Shown one piece after another: positions 33,493 to 41,115 of a stretch of 64,000 nucleotides of DNA. Where the stretch lies: positions 124,001 through 188,000 of the forward strand of contig NZ_SWDB01000009.1 in the NCBI RefSeq assembly GCF_005116735.1, given 5' to 3'. The stretch is from Thalassotalea mangrovi (lineage in GTDB: Bacteria; Pseudomonadota; Gammaproteobacteria; Enterobacterales; Alteromonadaceae). A program made the translations under genes and the position numbers. Under the pieces are notes generated by a model, which did not search any database, was not told where the DNA came from, and saw nothing but the letters and a program-made list of their open reading frames with translations. The stretch's first letter is position 1. Every line of letters begins with the position of its first letter.

Positions 33493-35232
33493 ATGGATGA
33501 GTTGAAGTTATATACCTACATTGCTGTATTTGGTTCCTTTGCCCTGTATTTTGCCATTGCCTGGTGGGCGCGAGCCGCTTCGACCAGTGATTTTTATGTT
33601 GCCAGTGGTCATGTCGGCCCGGTACAAAATGGTATGGCCATAGCGGCAGACTGGATGAGTGCCGCTTCGTTTATTTCCATGGCCGGTTTAATTGCCTTTC
33701 TTGGATACGGCGGTAGTGTCTTTTTAATGGGTTGGACCGGTGGTTACGTGCTGCTGGCAACGTTACTGGCACCTTATATGCGTAAACACGGTAAATTTAC
33801 GGTACCGGAATTTATCGCCGACCGTTTTATGTCCCGTACCGCGCGAATTGTCGCGGTTATCTGCCTGATCATTGCCTCCCTAACCTATATCATCGGCCAG
33901 ATGAAAGGCGTAGGTGTTGCCTTCTCGCGCTTTTTGGAAGTGGACTATGGCCTGGGCTTAGGAATCGGCATGATAGTGGTTTGGTTTTATGCGGTTCTGG
34001 GCGGCATGAAAGGTATCACTTACACCCAGATAGCCCAATACTGCGTGTTAATCTTCGCTTACACGGTACCTGCAATTTTTATTTCGCTGCAGTTAACCGG
34101 AAACCCGATTCCACAATTAGGATTAGGCTCGACGCTCGCCGATGGCAGTGGCACCTATTTACTCGATAAACTCGATCAGGTGGTCACCGATCTTGGCTTT
34201 GCTCAATACACCACAGCCAGTATGGACAATCGCCTGGATATGTTCGCCTACACCCTGTCGTTAATGATCGGCACCGCCGGCCTGCCGCATGTAATCATGC
34301 GATTTTTCACGGTGCCCAGCGTTAAAGCCGCTCGTTCAAGTGCCGGCTATGCATTGATATTCATCGCTTTGCTATATACCGTCGCCCCGGCGGTTGGCGC
34401 CATGGCACGATTGAACTTATCCCATACCATCGAACCAGAGCCCGGTCAGCATATTGAATATGAACAACGACCACAATGGTTTAAAGACTGGGAAGTCACC
34501 GGCTTATTAGAGTTCGAAGATAAAAATAATGATGGCAAAATCCAATATCATGCCGATGAAAATATTAATGAACTGGTAACGGTTGATCGCGACATTATGG
34601 TGCTGGCAAATCCGGCTATTGCCAATCTGCCCAACTGGGTCATCGCCCTGGTGGCGGCGGGGGGCTTAGCGGCCGCCTTATCAACCGCAGCCGGGTTATT
34701 GCTGGCGATATCGTCTTCGGTTTCCCATGATCTGATGAAAGGACTGTTTTTCACCAATTTATCTGAAAAACGGGAACTGCTGGCGGGGCGAATCACCATG
34801 ACCCTTTCGATACTGCTGGCCGGCTACCTGGGCTTAAACCCTCCAGGATTTGCCGCCGGAACCGTTGCCCTGGCCTTTGGCCTGGCCGCATCCTCGATTT
34901 TTCCGGCATTAATGATGGGCATATTTTCGAAAACCATCTCGGGAAAAGCTGCCGTTGCCGGTATGTGTGCCGGGATTGGCGTTACCTTACTGTATGTATT
35001 CCAGCACAAAGGCATTATGTTTATTCCCAGCACCAGATTTTTAGGAGCAATGCCAGAAAACTGGTTCTTTGGTATCTCGCCTAACGCCTTTGGTGCCGTA
35101 GGTGCGATCGTGAACTTTACGGTGGCGATTATCGTCACCGCTTTGGGTAGCAAAGCGCCGGAAAAAGCGAAATTAATGGTGGATAACATGCGCCTGCCTG
35201 GTCGCAGCAAGCAACAGGTGTCAGGACATTAA
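33493..35232 (+). CDS. Sodium:solute symporter, VC_2705/acetate-type
   Basis: A 579-residue SSS-family transporter with about 13 transmembrane helices. ASTSDFYVASGHVGPVQNG and AADWMSAASFISMAGLI match the acetate/monocarboxylate (ActP-like) branch. Between helices, residues ~310-370 form a hydrophilic insert containing the EF-hand-like sequence DKNNDGKIQY (from Asp343), which could bind calcium. The C-terminal half carries AAALSTAAGLLLAISSSVSHD, the conserved sodium-binding helix. A short-chain organic acid is the likely substrate. It is paired with DUF4212 upstream. Confidence 0.9.
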   Translation: MDELKLYTYIAVFGSFALYFAIAWWARAASTSDFYVASGHVGPVQNGMAIAADWMSAASFISMAGLIAFLGYGGSVFLMGWTGGYVLLATLLAPYMRKHGKFTVPEFIADRFMSRTARIVAVICLIIASLTYIIGQMKGVGVAFSRFLEVDYGLGLGIGMIVVWFYAVLGGMKGITYTQIAQYCVLIFAYTVPAIFISLQLTGNPIPQLGLGSTLADGSGTYLLDKLDQVVTDLGFAQYTTASMDNRLDMFAYTLSLMIGTAGLPHVIMRFFTVPSVKAARSSAGYALIFIALLYTVAPAVGAMARLNLSHTIEPEPGQHIEYEQRPQWFKDWEVTGLLEFEDKNNDGKIQYHADENINELVTVDRDIMVLANPAIANLPNWVIALVAAGGLAAALSTAAGLLLAISSSVSHDLMKGLFFTNLSEKRELLAGRITMTLSILLAGYLGLNPPGFAAGTVALAFGLAASSIFPALMMGIFSKTISGKAAVAGMCAGIGVTLLYVFQHKGIMFIPSTRFLGAMPENWFFGISPNAFGAVGAIVNFTVAIIVTALGSKAPEKAKLMVDNMRLPGRSKQQVSGH

Positions 35233-35260
35233 TGAAGAGACTTACCTGTCAATTCACTAA

Positions 35261-35800
35261 TCAAAAACGATAGCCAAGGCGGGCAAAAGCGGTAATGGAA
35301 AAGCCCGTATTGGTATCATGGGGAAGCACAGTAAAATCCACATGAAAGCCTTTCTTGTAAAAGCTTAAGTAGGGCATGAAATGAACGAATTCTTTACGGA
35401 TAAACTCGGCACTGGTGTCCGAGTACAAAATATCGGAGCGATCAACGTAGGTGATTGGCATCGATAAGCTTATTTTGTCGAGAAAACTGTCCTCGAGAGG
35501 AAAATCCCGGGTAAACCCCAGGCCGATGGAATCATAATCCATATCGTGGGAGTCGCGCATGTGCCAGACTTCAAGATTAATTTGCCATTTTGGCGATAAT
35601 TCATAAAAGTACCATTTGACCCCGTAGCCTTTGTGGTTCTCGTTATATTCAAACTCCGGATCAATAAATTCACGGATAATAGCCTCGGTATCATTTTTCT
35701 TTAAATGATCCGACCAACCGCCAAGTTTTACTTCAAACTCCATGGCTATAGTGCTGCAGGAAAATAAAGCAAAAAGTAGTGCTGTTAACTTAACCATCAT
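35261..35800 (-). CDS. Putative outer-membrane beta-barrel protein of unknown function
   Basis: A 179-residue protein with a signal peptide (MMVKLTALLFALFSCSTIAM) and alternating aromatic and polar strands ending in ARLGYRF, the C-terminal aromatic expected of outer-membrane barrels. The stretch LEVWHMRDSHDMDYDSIGLGF gives a faint reminder of the DSH region of the PagP palmitoyltransferase, but the overall similarity is not convincing. It is convergent with the symporter gene, 28 bases away, and apparently monocistronic. Function unknown. Confidence 0.65.
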   Translation of the reverse strand: MMVKLTALLFALFSCSTIAMEFEVKLGGWSDHLKKNDTEAIIREFIDPEFEYNENHKGYGVKWYFYELSPKWQINLEVWHMRDSHDMDYDSIGLGFTRDFPLEDSFLDKISLSMPITYVDRSDILYSDTSAEFIRKEFVHFMPYLSFYKKGFHVDFTVLPHDTNTGFSITAFARLGYRF

Positions 35801-36402
35801 GCATTCCTTGTCGTACTTTTCCAGAATTTAAGCTGCGGAACCCCTACACCAGAAAAGTGCATAAAAAAGCTGAATGAAAATTCAGTGGACGTTTAAGGGA
35901 TTGGCGCGCTTACCGATTGCACCTGCAATTCGATTCGGGTGGCACTAAGGTTAAAGCCAAGCCTGACTGGTTAAGGCCCGATACATGAAGGTTTGACGTT
36001 AGTTTTTTCATTGTGTTGTACCCTGTTTTATCGCTGCTCTGACGAGCTTCAAACATCGCCCCAGACAAACAGAAACAACACAGACAACCTGGGGGACTTG
36101 GCCGGAATCTTTCCATTGGCCATCGATTTATAAACCTAAGTATAGATAAAGAACGAAAAACGACAGAAAAATGTAGGATTTTTTTACACTTTTAAGAAAA
36201 TCCTTTAAAAGAGCATAAAACAAAGCTCTTTCAATAGGTTAGTGGATGGGCAGGGGTAATAAGGTATTTATAAATAAAGAAAAAGTGACAATTAATTTTA
36301 CAGTGATGGTAATTTTCACTTTGGGGAAAGGTTTTGATCAAGTCAGCTATTGAGTGATTAGGTCCTCGCGCTAAAAGCGCGAGGACCTGCAGTAGTTAGC
36401 CC
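35801..36402. other. 602-bp intergenic region with no supported gene
   Basis: It contains a minus-strand open frame at 35910-36116 that lacks family signs. There are two possible RNA stems: TGGCC/GGCCA around 36100-36123, and CCCCAG/CTGGGG between about 36058 and 36096. An AT-rich stretch (36120-36355) follows, then the palindrome at 36360-36388. The stems might belong to the leader of the outer-membrane gene at 35800, which is read leftward. I assign no function. Confidence 0.45.
36360..36388. terminator. Perfect 13-bp hairpin after the prolyl oligopeptidase gene
   Basis: AGGTCCTCGCGCT pairs with AGCGCGAGGACCT around AAA, 15 bases past the peptidase stop. It is very stable but lacks a T-run on the minus strand, so it may be a transcript-end stabiliser or a REP-like palindrome rather than a classical terminator. 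Confidence 0.6.
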
Positions 36403-38547
36403 TTAAAGTTGTTTAACGCCCATGTTAAACAGGGTAAAGCCAAACATATCGGCGTATTGCTCAATATATTTCGATACCGGCGTACCCGCACCGTGTCCGG
36501 CATTGGTTTCAATACGGATCAGCACTGGGTTTTCACCCGCCTGTTTCGCCTGCAATTCAGCCGCAAATTTAAACGAGTGGGCAGGAACAACCCGGTCATC
36601 GTGATCACCCGTGGTAACCAACGTCGCAGGGTACTGACCGCCTTCTTTTACGTTATGCAAAGGCGAGTATGCATACAGGTACTCAAACATTTCTTTGCTT
36701 TGCTCCGACGTACCGTAGTCATAGGCCCAGCCGGCACCTGAGGTAAACTTGTGATAGCGCAGCATATCCAGCACACCAACCGCTGGCAGAGCCACTTTAA
36801 ACAGTTCAGGGCGCTGTAACATGACCGCACCGACCAATAAGCCACCGTTCGAGCCACCACGGATGGCTAGATAATCCGATGACGTGTAATTGGCATCAAT
36901 CAGGTATTCGGCTGCGGCGATAAAGTCATCAAATACATTCTGCTTTTGCATTTGTGTCCCCGCTTTATGCCAGTCCTTACCATACTCGCCACCGCCGCGA
37001 AGGTTCGCGACCGCATAAACACCACCCTGTTCCATCCAAACCGCATTAGCGACACTGAATGACGGGGTAAGACTGATATTAAAGCCACCATAACCATATA
37101 AAATAGTTGGGTTTTTGCCGTTCAGCTCAACGCCTTTTTTGTGGGTAATGATCATCGGTACTTTAGTACCGTCCTTTGATGTATAAAATACCTGCGTAGA
37201 CTCGTATTCGTCGCTATTAAACTTAGCGCCGGAAGCCTGATAAAGATCAGATTCACCACTTTTCACATCGAAGGAATAAATCGTGCCCGGGGTTTTATAG
37301 TTAGTGAAGCTGTAATAAAGAACCTGATCTTTAGCTTTACCATCGAGACCTGATGCCGAACCTACATCCGGTAAGGCGATATCTCGTTGCTTATTGCCCT
37401 GATGGTCAAACTGCACCAACTTAGTCGTTGCATCGACGATGTAATGAGCGTATAGATAACCGCCGCCAGACGAGGCTTTTAACACATGCTCAGATTCAGC
37501 AATAATGGTTTTCCAGTTGTCAGGCGCCGGGTTATTAACATCCATGGCGACCACTTTCTGATTCGGTGCATCGAGATTAGTTACCAGATACAGGTTGTCA
37601 CCCTTGCTGTCCAGCAAATAGGTATCAACACCACGATCATCCATCACTTTTTGCAGGGTCGCATCTGGCTTGCTCAGGTCTAACAGGTGTAAATCGTTAC
37701 CTGACGTTGATTGAGCACCGGAAATCAGCAAAAAGCGATCATCTTCAGAGACCTGGCCACCGACATAACGACGTTTTTGTTCTGCAGTTGCACCAAAAAT
37801 CACCTTGTCTTCAGATTGGGCGGTACCAAGTTTGTGATAATACAGCTTGTGTTGATCAGTTTTGGCACTAAGCTCACTGCCCTCAGGCTTGTCATAACTG
37901 GAATAAAAGAAGCCTTCATTACCCTTCCAGGCAATATCGGAAAATTTAATATTTTCCAGCGCCGGCTCCAGTTGTTTTTTCGACTCGGCATCGATAATGA
38001 TGACTTTACGCCAGTCACTGCCGCCTTCAGAAATAGCATAAGCGGCAATGCTGCCATCTTTAGAAAAGCTCAGTTGTGATAACGACGTGGTGCCATCGTC
38101 ACTGAACTTGTTTGGATCGAGAAAGACTTCGGCTTCGCCGTCACCTTTTTGACGATATACAACATATTGGTTTTGCAGACCATCATTTTTGTAGAAATAG
38201 GTATAGTTGCCCTCAGTAAAAGGTGCGGAATACTTTTCGTAATTCCAAAGCTCAGTTAAGCGCTTTTTAAGAGTATCGCGATATGGAATGGTGTCTAAGT
38301 AACCGAAAGTGACTTTATTTTGCGCTTTTACCCATTCGCCGGTTTCAGCACTGCGATCATCTTCAAGCCAGCGGTAAGGGTCGGCAACATTGGTGCCAAA
38401 GTACTCATCGACCACGTCATCTTTTCGTGTATTTGGATAAGTGATTTCTGTCGTTTCCATTGTTGTTTCAGGTTGCACCTTATTATCCGGTTCGCTCCCA
38501 CAGGCGACCAGAAGCAGTGCACTTGCAATAAGACTTAAGTTTTTCAT
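36403..38547 (-). CDS. Prolyl oligopeptidase family serine peptidase (S9A), lipoprotein
   Basis: A 714-residue enzyme when started at 38547, where AAGAAGCTGAAA precedes the ATG and a short lipoprotein signal ([16 protein letters not shown], Cys16) is produced; the longer frame to 38652 runs back into the transporter gene. An N-terminal beta-propeller (~residues 75-430) gates a C-terminal alpha/beta-hydrolase domain with Ser566 (RGGSNGG), the Asp of [10 protein letters not shown] (~650) and His685 (NAGHGAG). It cleaves short proline-containing peptides, here outside the cytoplasm. It follows the chromate-type transporter gene by 32 bases, so co-transcription is possible though functionally puzzling. 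Confidence 0.93.
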   Translation of the reverse strand: MKNLSLIASALLLVACGSEPDNKVQPETTMETTEITYPNTRKDDVVDEYFGTNVADPYRWLEDDRSAETGEWVKAQNKVTFGYLDTIPYRDTLKKRLTELWNYEKYSAPFTEGNYTYFYKNDGLQNQYVVYRQKGDGEAEVFLDPNKFSDDGTTSLSQLSFSKDGSIAAYAISEGGSDWRKVIIIDAESKKQLEPALENIKFSDIAWKGNEGFFYSSYDKPEGSELSAKTDQHKLYYHKLGTAQSEDKVIFGATAEQKRRYVGGQVSEDDRFLLISGAQSTSGNDLHLLDLSKPDATLQKVMDDRGVDTYLLDSKGDNLYLVTNLDAPNQKVVAMDVNNPAPDNWKTIIAESEHVLKASSGGGYLYAHYIVDATTKLVQFDHQGNKQRDIALPDVGSASGLDGKAKDQVLYYSFTNYKTPGTIYSFDVKSGESDLYQASGAKFNSDEYESTQVFYTSKDGTKVPMIITHKKGVELNGKNPTILYGYGGFNISLTPSFSVANAVWMEQGGVYAVANLRGGGEYGKDWHKAGTQMQKQNVFDDFIAAAEYLIDANYTSSDYLAIRGGSNGGLLVGAVMLQRPELFKVALPAVGVLDMLRYHKFTSGAGWAYDYGTSEQSKEMFEYLYAYSPLHNVKEGGQYPATLVTTGDHDDRVVPAHSFKFAAELQAKQAGENPVLIRIETNAGHGAGTPVSKYIEQYADMFGFTLFNMGVKQL

Positions 38548-38579
38548 TTTCAGCTTCTTGTTTATGGTTAAAAAATTTT

Positions 38580-39761
38580 TCAATAAATATTCACAACGCT
38601 TAATCCGGCGCCGATAGCGATAAATAGCATGACCAGGTAGATGATTGGCCATTTAAGTTTTTTCATTAAAAACAGGCCTAAAATCACCAGAGCCATATCC
38701 ACACCACCCTCAACGGCACTGATAAATACCGGCTGATACAAGGCGGCAATCAGCAGGCCGACAACGGCGGCATTAATTGCATCGACCGAGGCACTGACCG
38801 CAGGTTTATGCGCCAGCGATAGCCAGGCGTCTTTCAAGGCTATCACTAATAAAAAGCCCGGTAAAAATATCGCCACTGTCGCCAGTATTGCAAACAGCAA
38901 ACTTTGTTCCGGGTTAATTTGTACGCCCAGATAAGTCGCAACAGTAAACATCGGGCCCGGAACACCCTGAGCAGCAGCATAGCCCGTTAAGAACTGGTCA
39001 TTGCTGATCAATCCCTCTAAGGTTTGTTGCAATAACGGTAACACCACATGACCACCGCCGAACACTAATGCCCCGGATTGATAAAACGAAGCGAATGTCT
39101 GCCATGCCAGAGAGGTAGAGGCTAGCACTGGCAGGGCGATAAATAACCCTATAAATATCACCAATGGCCAGGAGATCAATCGACTGTTGTTATCCGCTAC
39201 CAGTAGCGGCGTTGAATTATCAATTGCCGGGTTCCAGCCTTTGCCTAGCCAACCAACAGCGGCAGCGGTAACCAACACGACTAGCTGCATCCCCAACCCC
39301 GGCAAAGACAATAATACTGCAGCACAAATAATCGCGATCCCAGAATGAAAGCGTCGTTTACAGAAATTGTTGTACATGCCAAGCACAGCATCACTGACAA
39401 CAATCACTGCAAACAGTTTCAAGCCGTGAGTAATGCCCTGAAACAAGGTGTTTTGCTCAAATTGTGAGGCCATTGAAGAAAGCACAAACAACAATATAAA
39501 TGAGGGTAGGGTAAAACCGAGAAATGCTGCCAGTCCACCCAGCAATCCGGCTCGTTCCAGACCAATGGCGAAGCCAATCTGGCTAGAGCCTGGTCCGGGT
39601 AAGAATTGAGTTAGTGAAATTAACTGAGCGTAATGCTTATCGTCGACCCATTGCAATTTCTCAACAAAGGCATGGCGAAAATAGCCAATATGGGCAACTG
39701 GCCCACCAAAGGAATAACAACCTAATAGTAAGAAGCGTGCAAATATTTCAATAACTTGCAT
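38580..39761 (-). CDS. Chromate transporter family protein, two-domain CHR
   Basis: A 393-residue membrane protein with the duplicated CHR domain. The first half has [19 protein letters not shown] and [17 protein letters not shown]; the second has [15 protein letters not shown] and [20 protein letters not shown]. Full-length ChrA proteins export chromate, but many chromosomal copies have no shown role. No chrB regulator is present. The gene lies upstream of the prolyl oligopeptidase and downstream of the operator-bearing beta-barrel gene on the same strand, 110 bases away. The symbol is withheld because the substrate is unproven. Confidence 0.9.
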   Translation of the reverse strand: MQVIEIFARFLLLGCYSFGGPVAHIGYFRHAFVEKLQWVDDKHYAQLISLTQFLPGPGSSQIGFAIGLERAGLLGGLAAFLGFTLPSFILLFVLSSMASQFEQNTLFQGITHGLKLFAVIVVSDAVLGMYNNFCKRRFHSGIAIICAAVLLSLPGLGMQLVVLVTAAAVGWLGKGWNPAIDNSTPLLVADNNSRLISWPLVIFIGLFIALPVLASTSLAWQTFASFYQSGALVFGGGHVVLPLLQQTLEGLISNDQFLTGYAAAQGVPGPMFTVATYLGVQINPEQSLLFAILATVAIFLPGFLLVIALKDAWLSLAHKPAVSASVDAINAAVVGLLIAALYQPVFISAVEGGVDMALVILGLFLMKKLKWPIIYLVMLFIAIGAGLSVVNIY

Positions 39762-39871
39762 AGTGTTTAAAAGACAAATAGCGAATGCTCAGAGTAAACC
39801 ATTCGCCAGCAAAGATATAGATTGGTAGCGCTTAAACAACACAAATTTACGATAATTTTTGATGCCCGGTT

Positions 39872-40678
39872 TTACTTAGGAAACAGCAAGGTAAAAATTA
39901 GACGCACACCGAAACCTTCAGGACCACCATTGGAGCTGGCAATATGATAGCGTAAACCGGCACCATAACTGACCGTTTGTCCGCCAAGCTGGGCGACCTT
40001 AGATACCTGAAAGTTCACCGGAACCGCCCAGTCTTTAATTTCCCAGTTGTAGGTGGTTTCCGAATTAAGTGAGTAAGTAATGGCCGATTTCGTGGTGTAA
40101 GAGATAAATGGCTGCATAAATGTCGTATTTACATCCGCCCGATCATCTTCGCCGGCAAAACTCCAGATATGGTTAAATAACCCACCATACGTCCATTGCC
40201 CATCCTGGCGCAGGGCTACTGCGGTCGGTCCGGCGCCCCATTTATCGGCGGTTAATAAATCATCACTACCGGTTGGCAACAAAAAAACCGGGCCAGCGCC
40301 GAGAATCCAGCCACTTTTCGTCGGCCTGACCGGCGAAAAGAAAAAGCTTTGTACTACATCGCCAATACCGAACTGGCTACCGGCACCAGGAAAAATATCA
40401 TCCTGAGAAACAACCGGAAGGATGGTTCTGGAAATCAGATTCCAGTCATCATTTAAGCTGATTGGTATGACTGGCTGGATATTTGTCAGGTAGCGATCGC
40501 CATCATCACGGCCACCAATATTATGATCATAATTAAACTGAAACGGCACACTTATAAGAGACGCTACGGGGTTTGATAATTTTTTTGCGAGTTCTTCGTT
40601 TTCAGGGCTGGCATGAACGAGAACAGGGACTGCCAGACTTAAGGTAATCAGGCCCAGTTTCAGTTTAGAGGTACTCAT
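39872..40678 (-). CDS. Outer-membrane beta-barrel protein (transporter/MetA-pathway-like), predicted maltodextrin regulon member
   Basis: A 268-residue protein with a signal peptide (MSTSKLKLGLITLSLAVPVLVHA) and repeated beta strands: SLISVPFQFNYDHNIGGRDD, NIQPVIPISLNDDWNLISR, GIGDVVQSFFFSPVRP, ending IFTLLFPK. The pattern matches the family annotated as transporter or MetA-pathway-of-phenol-degradation-like porin. What sets it apart is the palindrome ATTGCATACGTATTCA about 110 bases upstream, shared with the starch TonB receptor and glgP. It may be a surface channel or sensor for alpha-glucan products. Function not demonstrated. Confidence 0.75.
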   Translation of the reverse strand: MSTSKLKLGLITLSLAVPVLVHASPENEELAKKLSNPVASLISVPFQFNYDHNIGGRDDGDRYLTNIQPVIPISLNDDWNLISRTILPVVSQDDIFPGAGSQFGIGDVVQSFFFSPVRPTKSGWILGAGPVFLLPTGSDDLLTADKWGAGPTAVALRQDGQWTYGGLFNHIWSFAGEDDRADVNTTFMQPFISYTTKSAITYSLNSETTYNWEIKDWAVPVNFQVSKVAQLGGQTVSYGAGLRYHIASSNGGPEGFGVRLIFTLLFPK

Positions 40679-40733
40679 AAAAACTCCGCAGGCAGCGACA
40701 ACCGCTGAACAAACAATAAGTTAAACCTATTCA

Positions 40734-40761
40734 ATAATAGTCCAGCATCAATGGATAACAA
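40734..40761 (-). promoter_or_regulatory. Candidate promoter of the beta-barrel gene
   Basis: On the minus strand TTGTTA (40761-40756), 16 bases, then TATTAT (40739-40734). The operator is centred about 70 bases upstream of the expected start of transcription. Confidence 0.4.
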
Positions 40762-40788
40762 GCCTGTCTCAGGTTTCCCACCAGGGTC

Positions 40789-40804
40789 ATTGCATACGTA
40801 TTCA
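40789..40804. promoter_or_regulatory. Predicted maltodextrin-regulon operator, beta-barrel gene
   Basis: ATTGCATACGTATTCA, centre 40797/40798; the same core as the glgP and permease sites. Confidence 0.7.
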
Positions 40805-40962
40805 TTACCACCAAAAATAAGCCTTGTTAAATTGTTTTATTTTGCCGTGCAATCACCGACAGGCTGAATTTATTGGCCTGCACTTCATATTTAGAAAACA
40901 AGTAAATTAACTACATGATCTTACGAAATAATTCATAGTTATTAGCAACCTGGTCAACCGAT

Positions 40963-40978
40963 ATGAATACGTATGCAT
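40963..40978. promoter_or_regulatory. Predicted maltodextrin-regulon operator, TonB receptor gene
   Basis: ATGAATACGTATGCAT, centre 40970/40971, about 145 bases before the receptor start codon. A TAATAT at 41006-41011 could be the -10 box, with no good -35. Confidence 0.72.
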
Positions 40979-41115
40979 TGTATAGTTCTTCACCCGCCCA
41001 ATTTTTAATATAAAACTGTCCCAACCTCTGTGTTGGGCGTTGGATAATAAAAACAACAGCAAGGTAGCTTATAAAAAATTGATGGTTCAGGGACTGAACA
41101 TCTGGGGAAAACACT

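Larger units (their letters stand above)
40679..41115. other. Divergent control region with two maltodextrin operators
   Basis: 437 bp between the leftward beta-barrel gene and the rightward TonB receptor gene. One operator faces each gene (40789-40804 and 40963-40978), with 173 bp between centres. A candidate promoter serves the beta-barrel gene. No open frame in it is convincing. Confidence 0.65.

Noticed and set aside
35910-36116. 68-codon minus-strand frame, including a 33-codon MKKLTSNL start
   Set aside because: Weak ribosome-binding site, no signal peptide or family resemblance; treated as intergenic.
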